Shown one piece after another: positions 31,503-43,576 of a stretch of 64,000 bases of DNA. This stretch comes from Dryas octopetala (taxonomy: Eukaryota; Streptophyta; Magnoliopsida; Rosales; Rosaceae). The DNA is taken from NCBI GenBank assembly GCA_963921425.1, contig OY992839.1, forward strand, positions 2,730,501-2,794,500, given 5' to 3'. The stretch's first letter is position 1, and each line of letters starts with the position of its first letter. The notes beneath the pieces were generated by a model. It made no database searches. It saw nothing but the letters and a program-made list of their open reading frames with translations, and was not told the origin of the DNA. Both the position numbers and the translations under genes were made by a program.

Positions 31503-32836
31503 CAGTGTGTTTGGATGCAGGAAAAAAATTTGAGATTTTAAAAAAAGTCAGTATTTCACATGTGAAAAATTGAAAGTTCCTTGTTTGGCCGAATTAATAG
31601 GGAAATTCACAAATTACGAGGGAAATATTTGTGGAATTTACAAAGCTGAAATCCTGAGTTTAAATTCCACCAAAATAGGTGTCATTTTACAATTCTTATG
31701 CAAGCGAGAATTCTCTTTTCCAAGTGGGAATAAATCTGAGAATTCTAAAAAAACAAAATAACTCATAAAAACAAGCGGGAATTCCTTTTCCATCCTGCCC
31801 AAAAGAAAAGAAATGAGCATCATCTTCTGAAATTCCTCTTACCAAAAAAAGATGTGTGAGTAAAGATGTTCTTACTGATTCAGTGGCTAAAGTGGCTTCC
31901 TTTTTTGAAGAGTTTATCCATTCTACCACCAAGACGCTCGATCCAAAGGAGATATATGATGAAGTAAGTGCAATACCAGATTTGAGTAATGAGCAACAAA
32001 TCAAAGCATGTTCTTGGCTGATAGAGAATTACAAACAATTTCTTATGTTGAAGACACTCCCAATCGAGAAGAAAAAGAGCATGGTGCTAATGTTTATTTA
32101 AGGAGACGTATAAACTATGTTTTTCATTATGATGACACTTTTTTTTTTTAACAAAACTTAAGTTGGAATGATTGGATTAGGTGAATTTTAGTTTACTAGT
32201 ATGTTTTTTATTTGAGTACTATGCATGATTTTATTTGGGAGGCTGTCATTGCTTATACTAGTGTTAATTTATATGTTTTGGTAAATTTGAAGATTGATTA
32301 TGTAGTAATTTTAAGTCTAATTGACTTGTGTCACTTGGTATCTAATTTTCTCTTCCTTGTGGATGATCTGGAGATGCTTTGAGGTTTTTAATGGTGATTT
32401 TAGGCTATCATTGCTTATACTGGTGTTAAAGCTGATGAGTATTGCTTATGCTTTGCACTTTTCGTTTTTTTATTTTTTATTTTATAAAAGGCTAGCAGCC
32501 ATGATTAAGCATTAGAATTTTGAAAATTGAGTACATTCTCCTGGAGGAAATAAGAGCCTTAATTTCCATAATCTTACCCGTGAAGCATCCCTAAGACTAG
32601 AAACTCTAGCTCTTGCAACTATTAAAAATTTTTTTTTACCACTGCACTATTTAAATTTTTAAATAACATCCGTTACCCAAACAATGAAATTTGTAATTTC
32701 TGTCATTTTCTAAATTCTACATACATATATCCAAACAATAGAAAATGCAATTGATGGAAATTTAATTAATGGAGTTTCAAATTCCATCATTTATGAATTT
32801 CTATGAAAATTAGAATTACTTCATCCAAACATACTG
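31503..32836. mobile_element. PIF/Harbinger-like element with TTA target duplication and a Myb-like ORF remnant
   Basis: The terminal inverted repeats CAGTGTGTTTGGATG (left) and CATCCAAACATACTG (right) match with one mismatch and are flanked by TTA on both sides (31500-31502 and 32837-32839), the hallmark of PIF/Harbinger transposition. Subterminal stretches are also roughly inverted (TTCACAAATTACGAGGG versus ATTTGTAATTTCTG). The interior contains a frame resembling the C-terminus of the element's Myb/SANT-like accessory protein, but no DDE transposase. At 1.33 kb it is an internally deleted derivative. Confidence 0.75.
31856..32101 (+). pseudogene. Remnant of Harbinger Myb/SANT-like ORF (C-terminal part)
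   Basis: An 81-residue frame with EIYDEVSAIPDLSNEQQIKA followed by CSWLIENYKQFLMLKTLP. Plant Harbinger-associated Myb-like proteins, and related L10-interacting Myb-domain proteins, end in a helical module of this pattern (long helix, I/L-P-x-L-S, then a WLI/LL helix and a xxLP motif). The N-terminal DNA-binding half is absent. It lies inside the element with the matching target duplication, which supports the reading. Recognition of the family is by pattern, not by search. Confidence 0.5.
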
Positions 32837-32839
32837 TTA

Positions 32840-33233
32840 GCTTCTGGCTTTGGGGGTCCCTCGGCCTTAATTCAACGAAAAAGCATAGAAAAAAAATCTG
32901 GGGACATATCCTATGGACATTGGACCCAACATGAACAAAATTTTACTCGAGGGAAAATTAGACTTATGCCCCTCAAATTTCGAGACTGCCCTACTTTATG
33001 CCTCAAAAAAATAAAAATTTAACTCATATTGTTCCTATATTATAAATTTGTTGTAACGCAGGTCTTTTTCGTTAAACTTCATTCAAATTATCGTAATAAC
33101 ATCATTTTGAATGGAATTTGGTGAAAAACTCACATTGCAATAAATACATAATATAAGTTCTAATATGTTGATGTCATAAATCACAATTACATATAAGAAC
33201 TCAATGAGGAATCGTGGTTCAATCAACTTATAA
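32840..33233. other. Intergenic between two transposable elements
   Basis: AT-rich spacer. No gene, RNA or repeat is recognised. Confidence 0.5.
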
Positions 33234-33631
33234 TTTAGAATGAGGGCTGCTATTTGCACACCCTCTTTTTTCTTTTTGCACACCCCTTTTGAAAAAAAAA
33301 AAAAAAGCCTCAAGAAAAATACCACTTTAACCCTCCCCTCACCCACACACCCCATTCCCATCCCCCCCCCTCTATTTTTTCTCACGTTCACACCCCCCTC
33401 CCCCTGTTTTTTTTTTTTTTTTTCTTCTTCTTCTCCAGCCAGCCAGCCAGCCCCTCCATCTTTCTCAAGCTTGCACAGCCACGCCCACCACCATTCTCCC
33501 TCTCTCTACCATCTCTGCCGACCACCCCAGCCCCGCCCCAGCCCACCCCAACCCAGGCCCGACCACCCCAGCCCCGCCCCTTCTCACCCCAACCCAGCCC
33601 CGACCACCCCAGCGGCTTCCAACCACCGGCG

Positions 33632-33634
33632 TGC

Positions 33635-33690
<56 letters not shown>
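33632..33690. repeat. (CT)n microsatellite within the hAT-like element
   Basis: Nearly 30 uninterrupted CT units, immediately left of the palindrome array. Expected to be length-polymorphic. Confidence 0.95.
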
Positions 33691-33693
<3 letters not shown>

Positions 33694-33701
33694 AGTAGCT
33701 G

Positions 33702-33823
33702 GTTCGGCGGGCACTTGCCGAACGGGTCCTTGATGTTCGGTGGGTACCTACCGAACAACACTCACATCGTTCGGCGGATGCCTGCCGAACGAGTGTGACA
33801 TTTTCGGCGGGCCAGTGTCGAAC
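33702..33823. repeat. Array of four 22-nt palindromes, period 33-34 bp
   Basis: Copies start at 33702, 33735, 33769 and 33802. Each has the form GTTCGGYGG, a centre of about six bases, then CCGAAC; the second (GTTCGGTGGG...CCTACCGAAC) pairs almost end to end. The stems carry compensating differences (GGCGG/TTGCC, GGTGGG/CCTACC, GGCGGA/TGCC). Linkers of 11-12 bases differ between copies. Confidence 0.88.
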
Positions 33824-34414
33824 GGATGCGCAGCTGCGCGCGGTAGGAGAGAGAGAGAGGAGGTGCTGCTGCTACAGGGCTGGGGTGCGGGAGGGAATGA
33901 GGTGGTCCGGTGAGGGGCTGAGTGGGTGGGTCGGGGCTGGGGTGGGCTGTGAGGGGTGGTCGGAGCTGGGTTGGGTTGGGCTGGGGAAGAGAGAGAGGAG
34001 GTGGTGCTGCGGGGGGGGGTCGGTGCAGGGGCTGAGGGGCTAGGTGGGTTGGGTGGAGGGGGGAGGCCGGAGGGGGGGGGAGGGAGGGGTGGGTCGGGTG
34101 AGGGGGTTGAGGGGCTTGGTGGGTTGGGTGGAGGGGCTGGCTGGCTGGTTGGGTGGAGGGGCTGGCTGGCTGGCTGGAGAAGAAGAAGAAGAAAAAAAAA
34201 AAAAAACAGGGGGAGGGGGGTGTGAACGTGAGAAAAAAGAGAGGGAAAGAGGGGAGGGTGTGTAATGAAATGAGGGTATTTTGGTAATGGGTTGGGTGTG
34301 TGTTGAGAGGTTTTGAATTTGAGGTAAGTGTGTGGGGTGTGTAGGAGAAAAAAAGGGAAAAAGGGTGTGCAAAAAGAAAAAAAGGGGTGTGCAAATAGCA
34401 GCCCTCTTTAGAAT

Positions 34415-34966
34415 TATTGGGCTACATCCACATTATTGTCGGAATTCATTGTGATGAATTAAATGTTACATTTTAATAGAAAGTGAAAATAAGCAGTATT
34501 GGAATGGAGAGGGTAAAGAGGCTTTGTGAGTGAGGTGAGGGTCTCATTTATAGAGATTAGGGGCCCTCTCTTTTACATGCTGGGTAATGTAGGGGTAAAG
34601 GTGAGGCCAAATACACCGTACAAACGTAATGTAACTATGTGAGTCGATTTTTTCTTTAGGGACAAAGTGACACAAATCCTAAAATTAAGAGATAAAGGTG
34701 CAGTTTTCCCTATACACAAATATATTTGATATCCCTTTGAAAATTGAGTCATTTATATGATATAAGAAGGCAGGTTGTCAAGTTACTCCAACAAAATTGG
34801 GACACATAACATAGCTGATAAGACTAGAATTGGCAGCCTTGATTAATTTTCTTTGTGTAAATACAGAAAAATGCCTTCATGGTTGGTGAATTTGCTGGAT
34901 CATGTACAAGTTGTTGACATTTTTGTGATTCTATTAACCCTGGGCAATCCTATTGAAACAAAAATT
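34415..34966. other. Intergenic / 3' region of the ABCG gene
   Basis: AT-rich. It should include the ABCG 3' untranslated region near its right end. No other gene is seen. Confidence 0.5.
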
Positions 34967-37900
34967 CTAACGCCTCTGGAAATTCAACATCTTGATGGAC
35001 AAGGCAAAGGTAAATGCAAAGACTAGTGCAAATCCAACAACCATAACTGCTACAACTCCTACAAATTCATGTTTGAAACCGAAGTAACTCCTCATAAAAT
35101 CTTCCACTGTTTCACCAGTCTCGAGCTTGTCCTGTATATCTCCAAACTGTGATGAAGCCAATCCATACAAGGTCCAAGCCATAGGACATGCCCAATAGTA
35201 CCATCTCCACCATATAGGAATCCTCTGTGGTTGGCCAAATTAATGAACATGAACCAAAGTTGTAGGATAAGAAAACAAGTCATTAATGTAGATTTCAAAA
35301 TTTAGAGAGCCAAAACTTGGACTAGTTTGCAAAATTTTGCCTGAAAAAACCCGCATTAGAAATTAAGGGCAAGCAACACTTACAGTTCGTGGGATTATGA
35401 ACCCGGAAAAGACATTCCATACTGCATAAAATGCGTGGGAACTTATTGCAGCAACATGCTGGTTCGGTGTCAAGGCCACGCCCATCATGCCATAGAAGGT
35501 GAAGTACAAAAGTGTGAAATACATGAAAAATAGGTACCAGAAGAACTTAGCCACAGTCCACTCAAATCCGATCATTGAATAGACTATGGCACCATAGACA
35601 ACAGCTTGTGCAAAAACATAAGGGATCTCAATCATAACCTGCAACAAAATGTCGAAATTGCAAAAGATAAGTAATGCAAGTAAACCCATCATAACTTATG
35701 GCTTGTTTGAGAGTGTGAAGTGCTAAGCAAAATCATTTTTGGTAGTGCTTCACATAAAATAGTTAAAACTACTTTCTAGGCATAGAAAGCGCTTCTAAAT
35801 GCATTAACAGAAAGCACTTGGATTTTTAGTAACTGAGTAAAAGTGTTTCTTGCAGAAGCACGAAGCAAACATGCCATTACTATAAGTAATGTTGTAAATT
35901 GTCCAGTCAGTCACCTGTGCAAAGGCATATGCCAAGGCAGAGTACATTCCTGCAGCTCGTTCTCTATAAAAGACTGTTCTTTCCACAGCCACTACTGGCT
36001 GCACTGTTGTAGAATTTTTAACCCCAAGAAAGAGAACGGAAGCATACATAGAACCGATTGCATTGAAGAGATCCTGTTGTTTAGTCCTGGACTCAACAAT
36101 TTCAAAATTATACTATATTCGGAAGCAAATATATTTGCAAGAATATCAACTTCTGCAATATCTATTTTATTTGTGCATAGTGACTTACGTTTTGGAGCCG
36201 AGGTTCCAGAACATTGTCCCAAACATCAAGGCTATGATGGCTGTGTAGATCAACCTTATGGCATTGTATGGTGGATTGCGCCAATACGACCAATGTTGTT
36301 TCCATAAGCAAGCCATGCATTGGGTGAAAAATGACTGAGAGTATTGAGTAGGAAAATAGAGGTCCTTAGAACCAGGAGCAGGGGTGCTCAATTCTTCAAT
36401 AAGCAATTTGTTTCTCCTGAAACATATGCCAGAACTAACTTTCATACAAAAAAAACTAGTAGATGGTTTTTGGTCAGATAAGTAATATAAAAGCAAAACT
36501 ACCTGCGCAGTTCAGAATTTTTATACACATCAGCAAAATCAATTCCCAAAGCTATTTCTTTAGCTGAACTGGTGACTTCCAACATCCAAGTTGCTGGATT
36601 ATAGCCATCCCTAATTTTAAGGACACCCTCAATTCCCTTGATAGAAAAGTACATGTATTAGAAAACCTTTGACAGAGATAATGATATCTAGGCTCAAAAT
36701 TTCCTAAATCATCATACCTCAAAGTACTTGATCAAATGGCAAGAATGAAGACCCAATGGCCCTACATATATCTCTTGTCCTCCTTTCTTAAGTAGGAAAA
36801 GCTGCAATGGCATGTCAAATATATATCAATAATCATGTAGAACAGAAAACACAAATGGTTCCAAGTCCAAACTCTTTTGATCTATGAAGATTTTCACCTC
36901 ATCAAAAGCTTCAAATATGTCAATGCTTGGCTGATGAATGGTGCACACAACTGTTCTTCCAGTGTCCACAGTGTTCCTAACCGCTCTCATAACAATGGCA
37001 GCAGCTCTTGCATCTAAGCCTGAAGTTGGTTCATCCATGAATATTATGGAAGGATTAGCAACTAGTTCAACTGCAATGGTCAGCCTCTTTCGCTGCTCAG
37101 TTGAGAGACCATCTGCACCAGGCAACCCTACCAGTGCTTGCCTCAACGGAGTCAGCTCCACAAGTCCCATCACTTCCTCAACGAACATCTACAACCATGT
37201 ATCAGTTTATGAAAATTATCAGTGTTAAAAGGTTTTTGCTAGCAACCCAGATTTAACTAGCCTTTATGCAAAATCATGCAGAGATACTGTGGACAAGTTT
37301 AGACTTTGTTGGTAATAGTTTAACAAATAAAAGTAGCTTTGCTGAACTAAAAAATGCTCAAGAACTTGATTGGAATGTCTTGCTCAGCAGCTAGGCAAGA
37401 TCTAAAATAATTCACTTTAAATATGTGAATGTTGAACATGAATGGTAACTTGGATTGCAAGCTAGACCAGGTTTTTAATCAGTTCAGCTTGTTCATGATA
37501 GTAAATTTTATAGAGAATTAGAATTAAGCTTGGAAAATATACTTAAATTGGTTCAGATACCAACCTTCCTGGTCTCAGGATTGATTTCAGCAGATAAACG
37601 CAGCCATGCTGAGTACATCAAAGATTCATAGACAGTAACATAAGGAGAGTGAATGTCATTCTGCTCACAGTATCCAGAAATTCGGGCAAATGATTCTTGC
37701 TTCTTTGGATACCCAGAAACTGAAATTTTTCCCTCAATATATCCTCCAGTTTTTCTACCAGCCAGTACGTCCATTAGAGTTGTCTTACCAGCACCACTCA
37801 CTCCCATCAGAGCTGTCAAAACACCTGGCCTGAAAGCACCACTCACACGCCTGAGAAGCACCAATTTATCCTCAGTAACATCTTGGCTCTTCATTTCCTG

Positions 37901-40900
37901 CAAGTTGGATTCACAAAAATTATGCCTCATGATATTGGAGTTGCACAAGCTTGTCCAATGTCAAAAATATTTAAACTTCAGTAACATATATATCACCTGT
38001 GGCATGTCCACAGAGTATGTGATTTCATCAAAGGTGATGGAATGTGGTTCAAATGGAAGAACCATTCCTCTTTTCTTGTTAGGATTATTAGTCTTAGCTT
38101 CTGTCATAGAAGTAGCTCCAGTCTTTTCATCATGTTCAATGCTTTGAGATTCTTCTGATTTAACAGCCTGTAGCTTTTCATATGCTGCATAAAAGTTTTA
38201 TGATAGTATAGTATAAGTTAAACTCTCACTTCTAAGATTTAGTGCAGATAAGGTGAAAGTACCCACGGTTTAGATAAGTGAGAGCCAAAGTGAAACAAAT
38301 GTTGAATATAAGTATGTATCCAATCAACGCTCCTGCGCCAATCCAATACCAATATGGATGTGTAAAGAATCCGCGGGACTTCAAAACAGCAACTCCTAGT
38401 GGTTCTGTTGAATTTGGAAGAACCTTCAACAGAAAAAGAAATCAGACAATTTTAGACAATTACTAAGAGACAAAAACAAAAGTTTTTGAAAAGGCTAATC
38501 AAAGGAATTACATGTCTCCAACTCTTTCCAAGGAACTCATTAACTACTATTGCATTCTGCCCGTACATCAAAGGTGATATCCAGTAGCCCCATATCCACC
38601 ATTTCTTTATATCCTCTGTGGCATCAAGCAAAGGAAAATAAACAGCATTATATATCAATTAAGTTGTGGGACAGGGAGTTGCTTTGCTTATTTTATACCT
38701 CTTGACAGGACAAAGCCACCCAAAGCAAAAAGCATGACCAGGGCAAATGACCCAAATGTGTTAGCCATAGTCAAGCTTCTACCCACTCCAGCAATGAATC
38801 GGTTTAATGCAGAAGCCATCTGATTAATGAGTAAGAGTATAAGGTATTGCCTAAACAACCTGCATCACGTGAATAATTTCATATTAATTGGGATAGAACA
38901 AACATGAAGACAAATCTCAGCAAGAATGTTACAAACTTTGTACTCACCTTTCAACACTTGGATCAAATCCAATGACAAAGTAAGTGAGAAAAACCCAAAC
39001 AGCAACTTCGACACACGTGATGGGGATCTTGAGGATCCATGCAGGAAGGGCATATGCCCATGGTGGAAAGAAGAGGAGGTCTCTTTGCTTATAAAAAACA
39101 GGAAGCTTGGCAATAGTCATAGAAAGCTCTGACATTCCGTTGAACATAAGAGTAACCAAGGCAAAGAACAAAGCGCCAGCATAAACTCCTCCGTCATTGA
39201 GTGAATCACGGTGCATCTCAGTCCGTAGGAACAGTGTCATTGTAATTAGTGCCATAATTGTAAGCTAAAAAGGAGGAAAATTAATAATGTAGATTAAATC
39301 CATGTGCATAGAAGAAAAAGAAAAGGTTATAATAGAAGCTAAAGTATAGTTAAAACCCACTTGGCTAAGCTTGAAAAGGTAGACAAATGAATTCCTCTTC
39401 ATAAGCAAGAATTCCCTTTCAAAGCAAGCTTTCAACAATTCTGCTTTTCTAACACCATATTTTTTGGTTGTTAATGCCGCTGGGTGGCTCTTGGTCTTGT
39501 CAAATGGAGTTGCAAGTTCATCTGTAACTCCGCGCCCCACAGGGAAAGACTGGAATGCCTCAGCAAATTTATTAGCTGTGATGAACCTGTAAGGCTCATC
39601 TTTGTTTGCCCAATACTGCTCCTGATCTTTCCTTGATGTCACCTACAACATATTATTTACACATGAAAATTATATATGTGTATGAGACTCTGCGTGTTAT
39701 GCTCATTTTCATTTTTTTAACAAGATCAAACAAAAGCGTTTAGTGCACCTACTTCTTGCAGGAAGTCAGCCACGCCTTTCCTCTCAGGACATCTAAATCC
39801 CATGGATTCGAAAAACTCAAGGACATGTTCACGGGGACCTTGGTACACAATTTGACCATCAGAAAGGAGAACAATGTCATCAAAAAGTTCATAAGTCTCA
39901 GGTGCTGGCTGCAGCAGTGAGATGAAAGCAGTCCCCTTGAGAATATGAACAAATTGCTTGATTGAATTCACAATTTGATAAGTTGTTGAACTATCCAAGC
40001 CAGTAGATATTTCGTCCATGAATAGTGCCTTAGCAGGTCCAACCAGCATCTCACCTACACATAATCGATCATTCATGTATCAAATATTTACCACATTAAT
40101 TTATAAAGAAATTAATCATGTGCTTTGATGTAAGAACTAGACTTTGTTTACCAGTTGTGACTCGCTTCTTTTGTCCTCCAGAGATGCCCCTTAATAATTG
40201 ATCCCCTACCAAGGTATCTGCACAGCCATCCAATCCCAAAATCTGCAAATAAAATGGGTTATTGACCAATAAAAGGAAATTAAGTGCAAAGGTAATTTTT
40301 AAAAACCCTTTCCTACTTACAAAAATAAGAAATGATGTTACCTTAAGAATATAATCTGTCACCACTGCTGCCCTCTGGCCTTCTGTTGCCACTGCCTATA
40401 ATACCAGAAAGACTAATTAACAACACAGAAATGTTGATCATTTCAAAAACATCCTGTAAAACTAGAGAAATATGTCCCAATAGACGTGAACTTTTGTTCA
40501 CATATGACAGAATCCCCTGAATCCTGAAATATAGTTTGTCCATTAATAAATCATTCAAGAAATAAGTCTACCAAGTAGCTTATTTCTCACCTTCATGTAT
40601 ATATCTAAGTCCGGATCTGGCTTAATATTTGCGTCTTTCTCTCTTCTATCCAGCTCTACTAGAATCTCTGCCAGAATTCAACATAACAACCGATCATTTA
40701 TAATTAATGAAGCCATTGGTGTAATTCAGAAAATTAAAGGAAACTAAATGAAAAAACAGTCCTATAAACCGACCATAACGGGGTCCAACCCCTTGGCATC
40801 TTGCAGAAAAAGCCAAGGTTTCTCCGACTGTCATCTCTCCAATATGAAGATCATGTTGACTGATATAGGCAGCACTCCTCTGAGGCACAAACTCATGCAT

Positions 40901-41957
40901 GTCATGACCATTGTAAGTCACTCTTCCGGAAAACTGGAGAAGGAATTTTTACCAAATAAATTAGTAACAAAATCCAAGAGTAATACCTACATCTAAAATC
41001 GAAAATCTCAAAAGGCCCATTTCATTTTGTTTAACCTTAAGATCCTTGTCAAGCTCTCCAGCCAAAGCCAACAAGAGGGTGGTCTTCCCAGAACTTGGAG
41101 GACCCAAAAGTAGTGTCATTCTGCAGAAAACAAGTGAGCCAAGTGAGTATTCGGCCACACAGACTCTAATAAATGGAAAAGTTTATTTCATGATAAGGAC
41201 AAAGCCAGTCTTCTCACCTGCAAGGCTTGATGATCCCACTGACATCTTTAAGGATAGTCAAGTGTTTCTTCTTGCTAGGAAGAATATGGAGGCAATTCAA
41301 GAAACCCTTTGGTACCCAGAAACAAAAAACTCTGTAAGAATGTATTAAAAATAAGATTATATATATGCTATGCACAACTTGAACTGTAGTAGTTAATCAT
41401 TACCTCCACTAAATTAACACAGTAGTTAAAGACTGTAGGCAGAGCTCTGCTTCCTACATAAGCTTCTGCTGCAATTTTTAAATTCTGGAATCTGACTTCA
41501 ATTGTAGGAACGCTAATCCCAACTCTGAGTTGCCAAGAAAAACAAGCCCATCATTATCAAAAAAACAAATTAAGAAAATTCAAGAAAAAGGGACAACATA
41601 TATGTAGAAGAGAATTCTGAATTCTTACCTGTCAATGCGGTCCTTGAGCCTCAACAAGAAGTTCTCATGATCCTCTTCTGCTACTCCCACTAACCTGTCA
41701 ATCAAGTTCTTCCTTTCTTTCAACTCAAGATGATGTACATCAACTTCATTGGCATGGCCTTGTGGGGTAGTGAGCAAACCTTTCTTCAAACGGTGAAAAG
41801 TGGGAAGTCTCTGAAGAGCAGCCCACTTAAGAGCTTCCTCATCATCCTCTTCACGTGAAGATGCTGAGAAAACTCCAGTGCCATTGTCAGTCCAAAATGA
41901 AGAACCGGTTCTCTTGAAACTATGACCAGCTTTTTCAAGATTACAAGTGACCTCCAT
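34967..41957 (-). CDS. Full-size ABCG (pleiotropic drug resistance, PDR1/ABCG29-40-like) transporter
   Basis: A plasma-membrane ABC exporter of the fungal/plant PDR class with reverse topology (NBD-TMD-NBD-TMD). Members export terpenoids, hormones, monolignols or other secondary products; the substrate here is unknown. Twenty-three exons join in phase: 41957-41629, 41524-41404, 41306-41218, 41120-41036, 40933-40774, 40667-40591, 40395-40342, 40242-40152, 40054-39753, 39642-39361, 39264-38948, 38859-38699, 38615-38512, 38423-38267, 38184-37997, 37897-37565, 37188-36898, 36801-36718, 36636-36503, 36416-36189, 36086-35915, 35638-35384 and 35224-34967. They give 4272 nt, or 1423 aa. Walker A motifs are GPPSSGKT (about 186) and GVSGAGKT (about 871); signatures are ISGGQ (about 325) and the degenerate LSTEQ (about 978), as usual for PDRs. 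The C-terminus FNFQRR-like (LNFQRR) is also typical. The start at 41957 was chosen over 42002 because homologues begin just before this point. The gene looks intact. Confidence 0.95.
35699..35876. mobile_element. Tourist/Harbinger-type MITE in an ABCG intron
   Basis: A 178-bp sequence with ends TGGCTTGTTTG and CAAACATGCCA, flanked by TTA on both sides (35696-35698 and 35877-35879). It lies in the intron between 35915 and 35638 and does not disturb either splice site. Confidence 0.7.
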
Positions 41958-42002
41958 TGTAAAAGAGCTTCCAACCACGAAAACCCAAGTCCTTTCTCCC
42001 AA

Positions 42003-42355
42003 GTTCCACCTTTATAAATTTGAAAGATAAGGAATAATTATATGAATAAAGCAGCAGTAAGGACTTTTTTGTTGGCCACTTTCTTCAGCTTTGCCAAAAT
42101 GAAATACAATGGAAGATTGAATTTATAGAAACAATGATACGTGGGGTCTTTGAAGCGTTGGATCAAATGGGTCATGACCACTGAAGTTACACAGTTGGCT
42201 TTAGCCATCATGGATGATATCACCATGCATTTAATATCAGTTGTGGGCCTGTGGCCTCCTTCAGGAGAAAATAGAAAGTGCAAATCGGTGACGTGGGGTA
42301 TGACGTTGACTGTATACCAGTTAGCATACCAACTATACAGGCACAAAAACGGCAA
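42003..42355. other. Upstream region of the ABCG gene
   Basis: Likely the promoter and 5' leader of the ABCG gene. A TTCATATAATTATTCC stretch (minus strand, near 42025-42045) is a possible TATA region, but I could not fix a transcription start. Confidence 0.3.
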
Positions 42356-42367
42356 GGAATAACAAAT

Positions 42368-43576
42368 AATAAAATTTCGGATTTCGAAAAAATTTTGATG
42401 AAAATTTTTAAAATTTTTAAATTTTGATAAAAATTAAACAGAAATGACAGAAATTATTATCAAAATACAGAAATTTTGAATGAAACTTTACCATATGTTT
42501 ATTTAACATATTATCTACTAAATTGATAAAAAATATTAAAAAATCAAATTATATAGTAGGTTTCATGTGATATAAGGTGAATATAATGCGCGCTGGAGCA
42601 AATACTGTTAAATAAAATTAGTAGAATGAATAAACAAAATTAGTATATTATTTATACTGTATAATTTAATTATACACTAAAACTTAAACCCTAATACTCT
42701 ATATATTATATATACCCTAATACTCTTTATATTATATATACCCTAATACTCTTTATATTCTATAATTTATACATTAAACCCTATATACTCTATATTCTTT
42801 AGAATATTAGGTTTTAAACCCTTTAGGATACTTTTAATAATTTTTTTATATAGACATGTATTAAAGTTTAAGATTTAAAATAACTAAACGAAATCTCAAA
42901 CTTTTTTTTTCTTTCCAATTGCCCAAAGGCCCCAAACCCCCCCTCTTTTTTTTTTTTTTTTTTTTTTTTTCTTTCCTTACTTTTTTTCCCCGTGCCTCTC
43001 TCTTCAGTTTTTTTTTTTTTTTTTATAATCTTTCCTTCCTTTTTTCCCGTGCCTTTCACCTAGCCAAGCTTTGTCTTCACTTAGTGTAACAACTTAAATT
43101 TTGGCTTATGGTAATTTTATTACTTAAATTTTTCAAATTTGTTTTAAGATTTGTTTAAAGGAATTAGAAATTTCTTTAATTTATTTTTACTAATTTAGAC
43201 CTTTGGTTGTGGTTCTAGAGCTTAGTTGTGTGGAAATGAATTTTAGAAAATGAAAATTCAAGAATTTGGTGATAATTATTTTTTTCAGAATTAAATTATA
43301 AGAGTAGGATTTTTCATTATTTTTTTAAAAGCAATTTGACTATTTTGAGGTTGTAGGAAATTAGTATTCATCAATACGAGTCCTTAGAATTTTTCGGTGA
43401 ATTATTTGGAGTCTCGAGCTATTTTTGGTGAATTTTTGAAGTTGGAGAAAATATAAAATATGTAAATTTCGGTAAATTTCGCCGAAATTTCAAAAATTTC
43501 GGCGAAATCTTCCCAACAAATTATTAAACCTGTGTTTCGATTTCAGTACCCTAAAAAAATGAAATTTAATACCTTG
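42368..43576. mobile_element. Possible insertion bounded by a 12-bp direct repeat
   Basis: GGAATAACAAAT occurs at 42356-42367 and again at 43577-43588. The enclosed 1.2 kb is very AT-rich, with long poly-T tracts (about 42942-42970 and 43009-43024) and repeated AAATTTCGG/CCGAAATTT words at both ends (about 42375 and 43470-43505). The ends do not form a good inverted repeat. A retroelement with a variable-length target duplication is one reading; coincidence in AT-rich DNA is another. Confidence 0.35.
42689..42766. repeat. Three tandem copies of a 26-bp unit
   Basis: The unit begins CCCTAATACTCTTTATATTA and repeats at 42689, 42715 and 42741 with few differences; further half-copies follow to about 42800. 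The CCCTAAT start looks telomere-like, but the rest of the unit is not. Confidence 0.85.

Larger units (their letters stand above)
33242..34406. mobile_element. hAT-like non-autonomous element with long inverted repeats, 8-bp target duplication and GC-rich core
   Basis: The ends GAGGGCTGCTATTTGCACAC and its exact reverse complement are flanked by the 8-bp direct repeat TTTAGAAT (33234-33241 and 34407-34414), which fits hAT elements. Inverted pairing extends inward through a TTTTTTCTCACGTTCACACC block and a (CCAG)n/CTTCTT block on the left with its mirror near 34140-34240. The core is strikingly GC-rich for this window and low-complexity, with repeated CCCCAGCCC-type units and a (CT)n run. Long open frames on both strands here are compositional artefacts. 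No transposase is present. Confidence 0.8.

Noticed and set aside
33240..34394. Several long open frames on both strands (up to about 210 codons), rich in Pro/Ser or Gly/Arg
   Set aside because: They come from C-rich tracts and a CT repeat inside a hAT-like element. They overlap one another in opposite strands and show no domain.
41962..42002. Upstream in-frame Met for the ABCG gene (15 extra residues)
   Set aside because: The added residues are hydrophobic and unlike PDR N-termini; the Met at 41957 gives the expected start and length.
42689..42800. CCCTAAT words suggesting a telomeric repeat
   Set aside because: The real unit is 26 bp with mostly TA-rich sequence; there are no head-to-tail seven-base telomere units.
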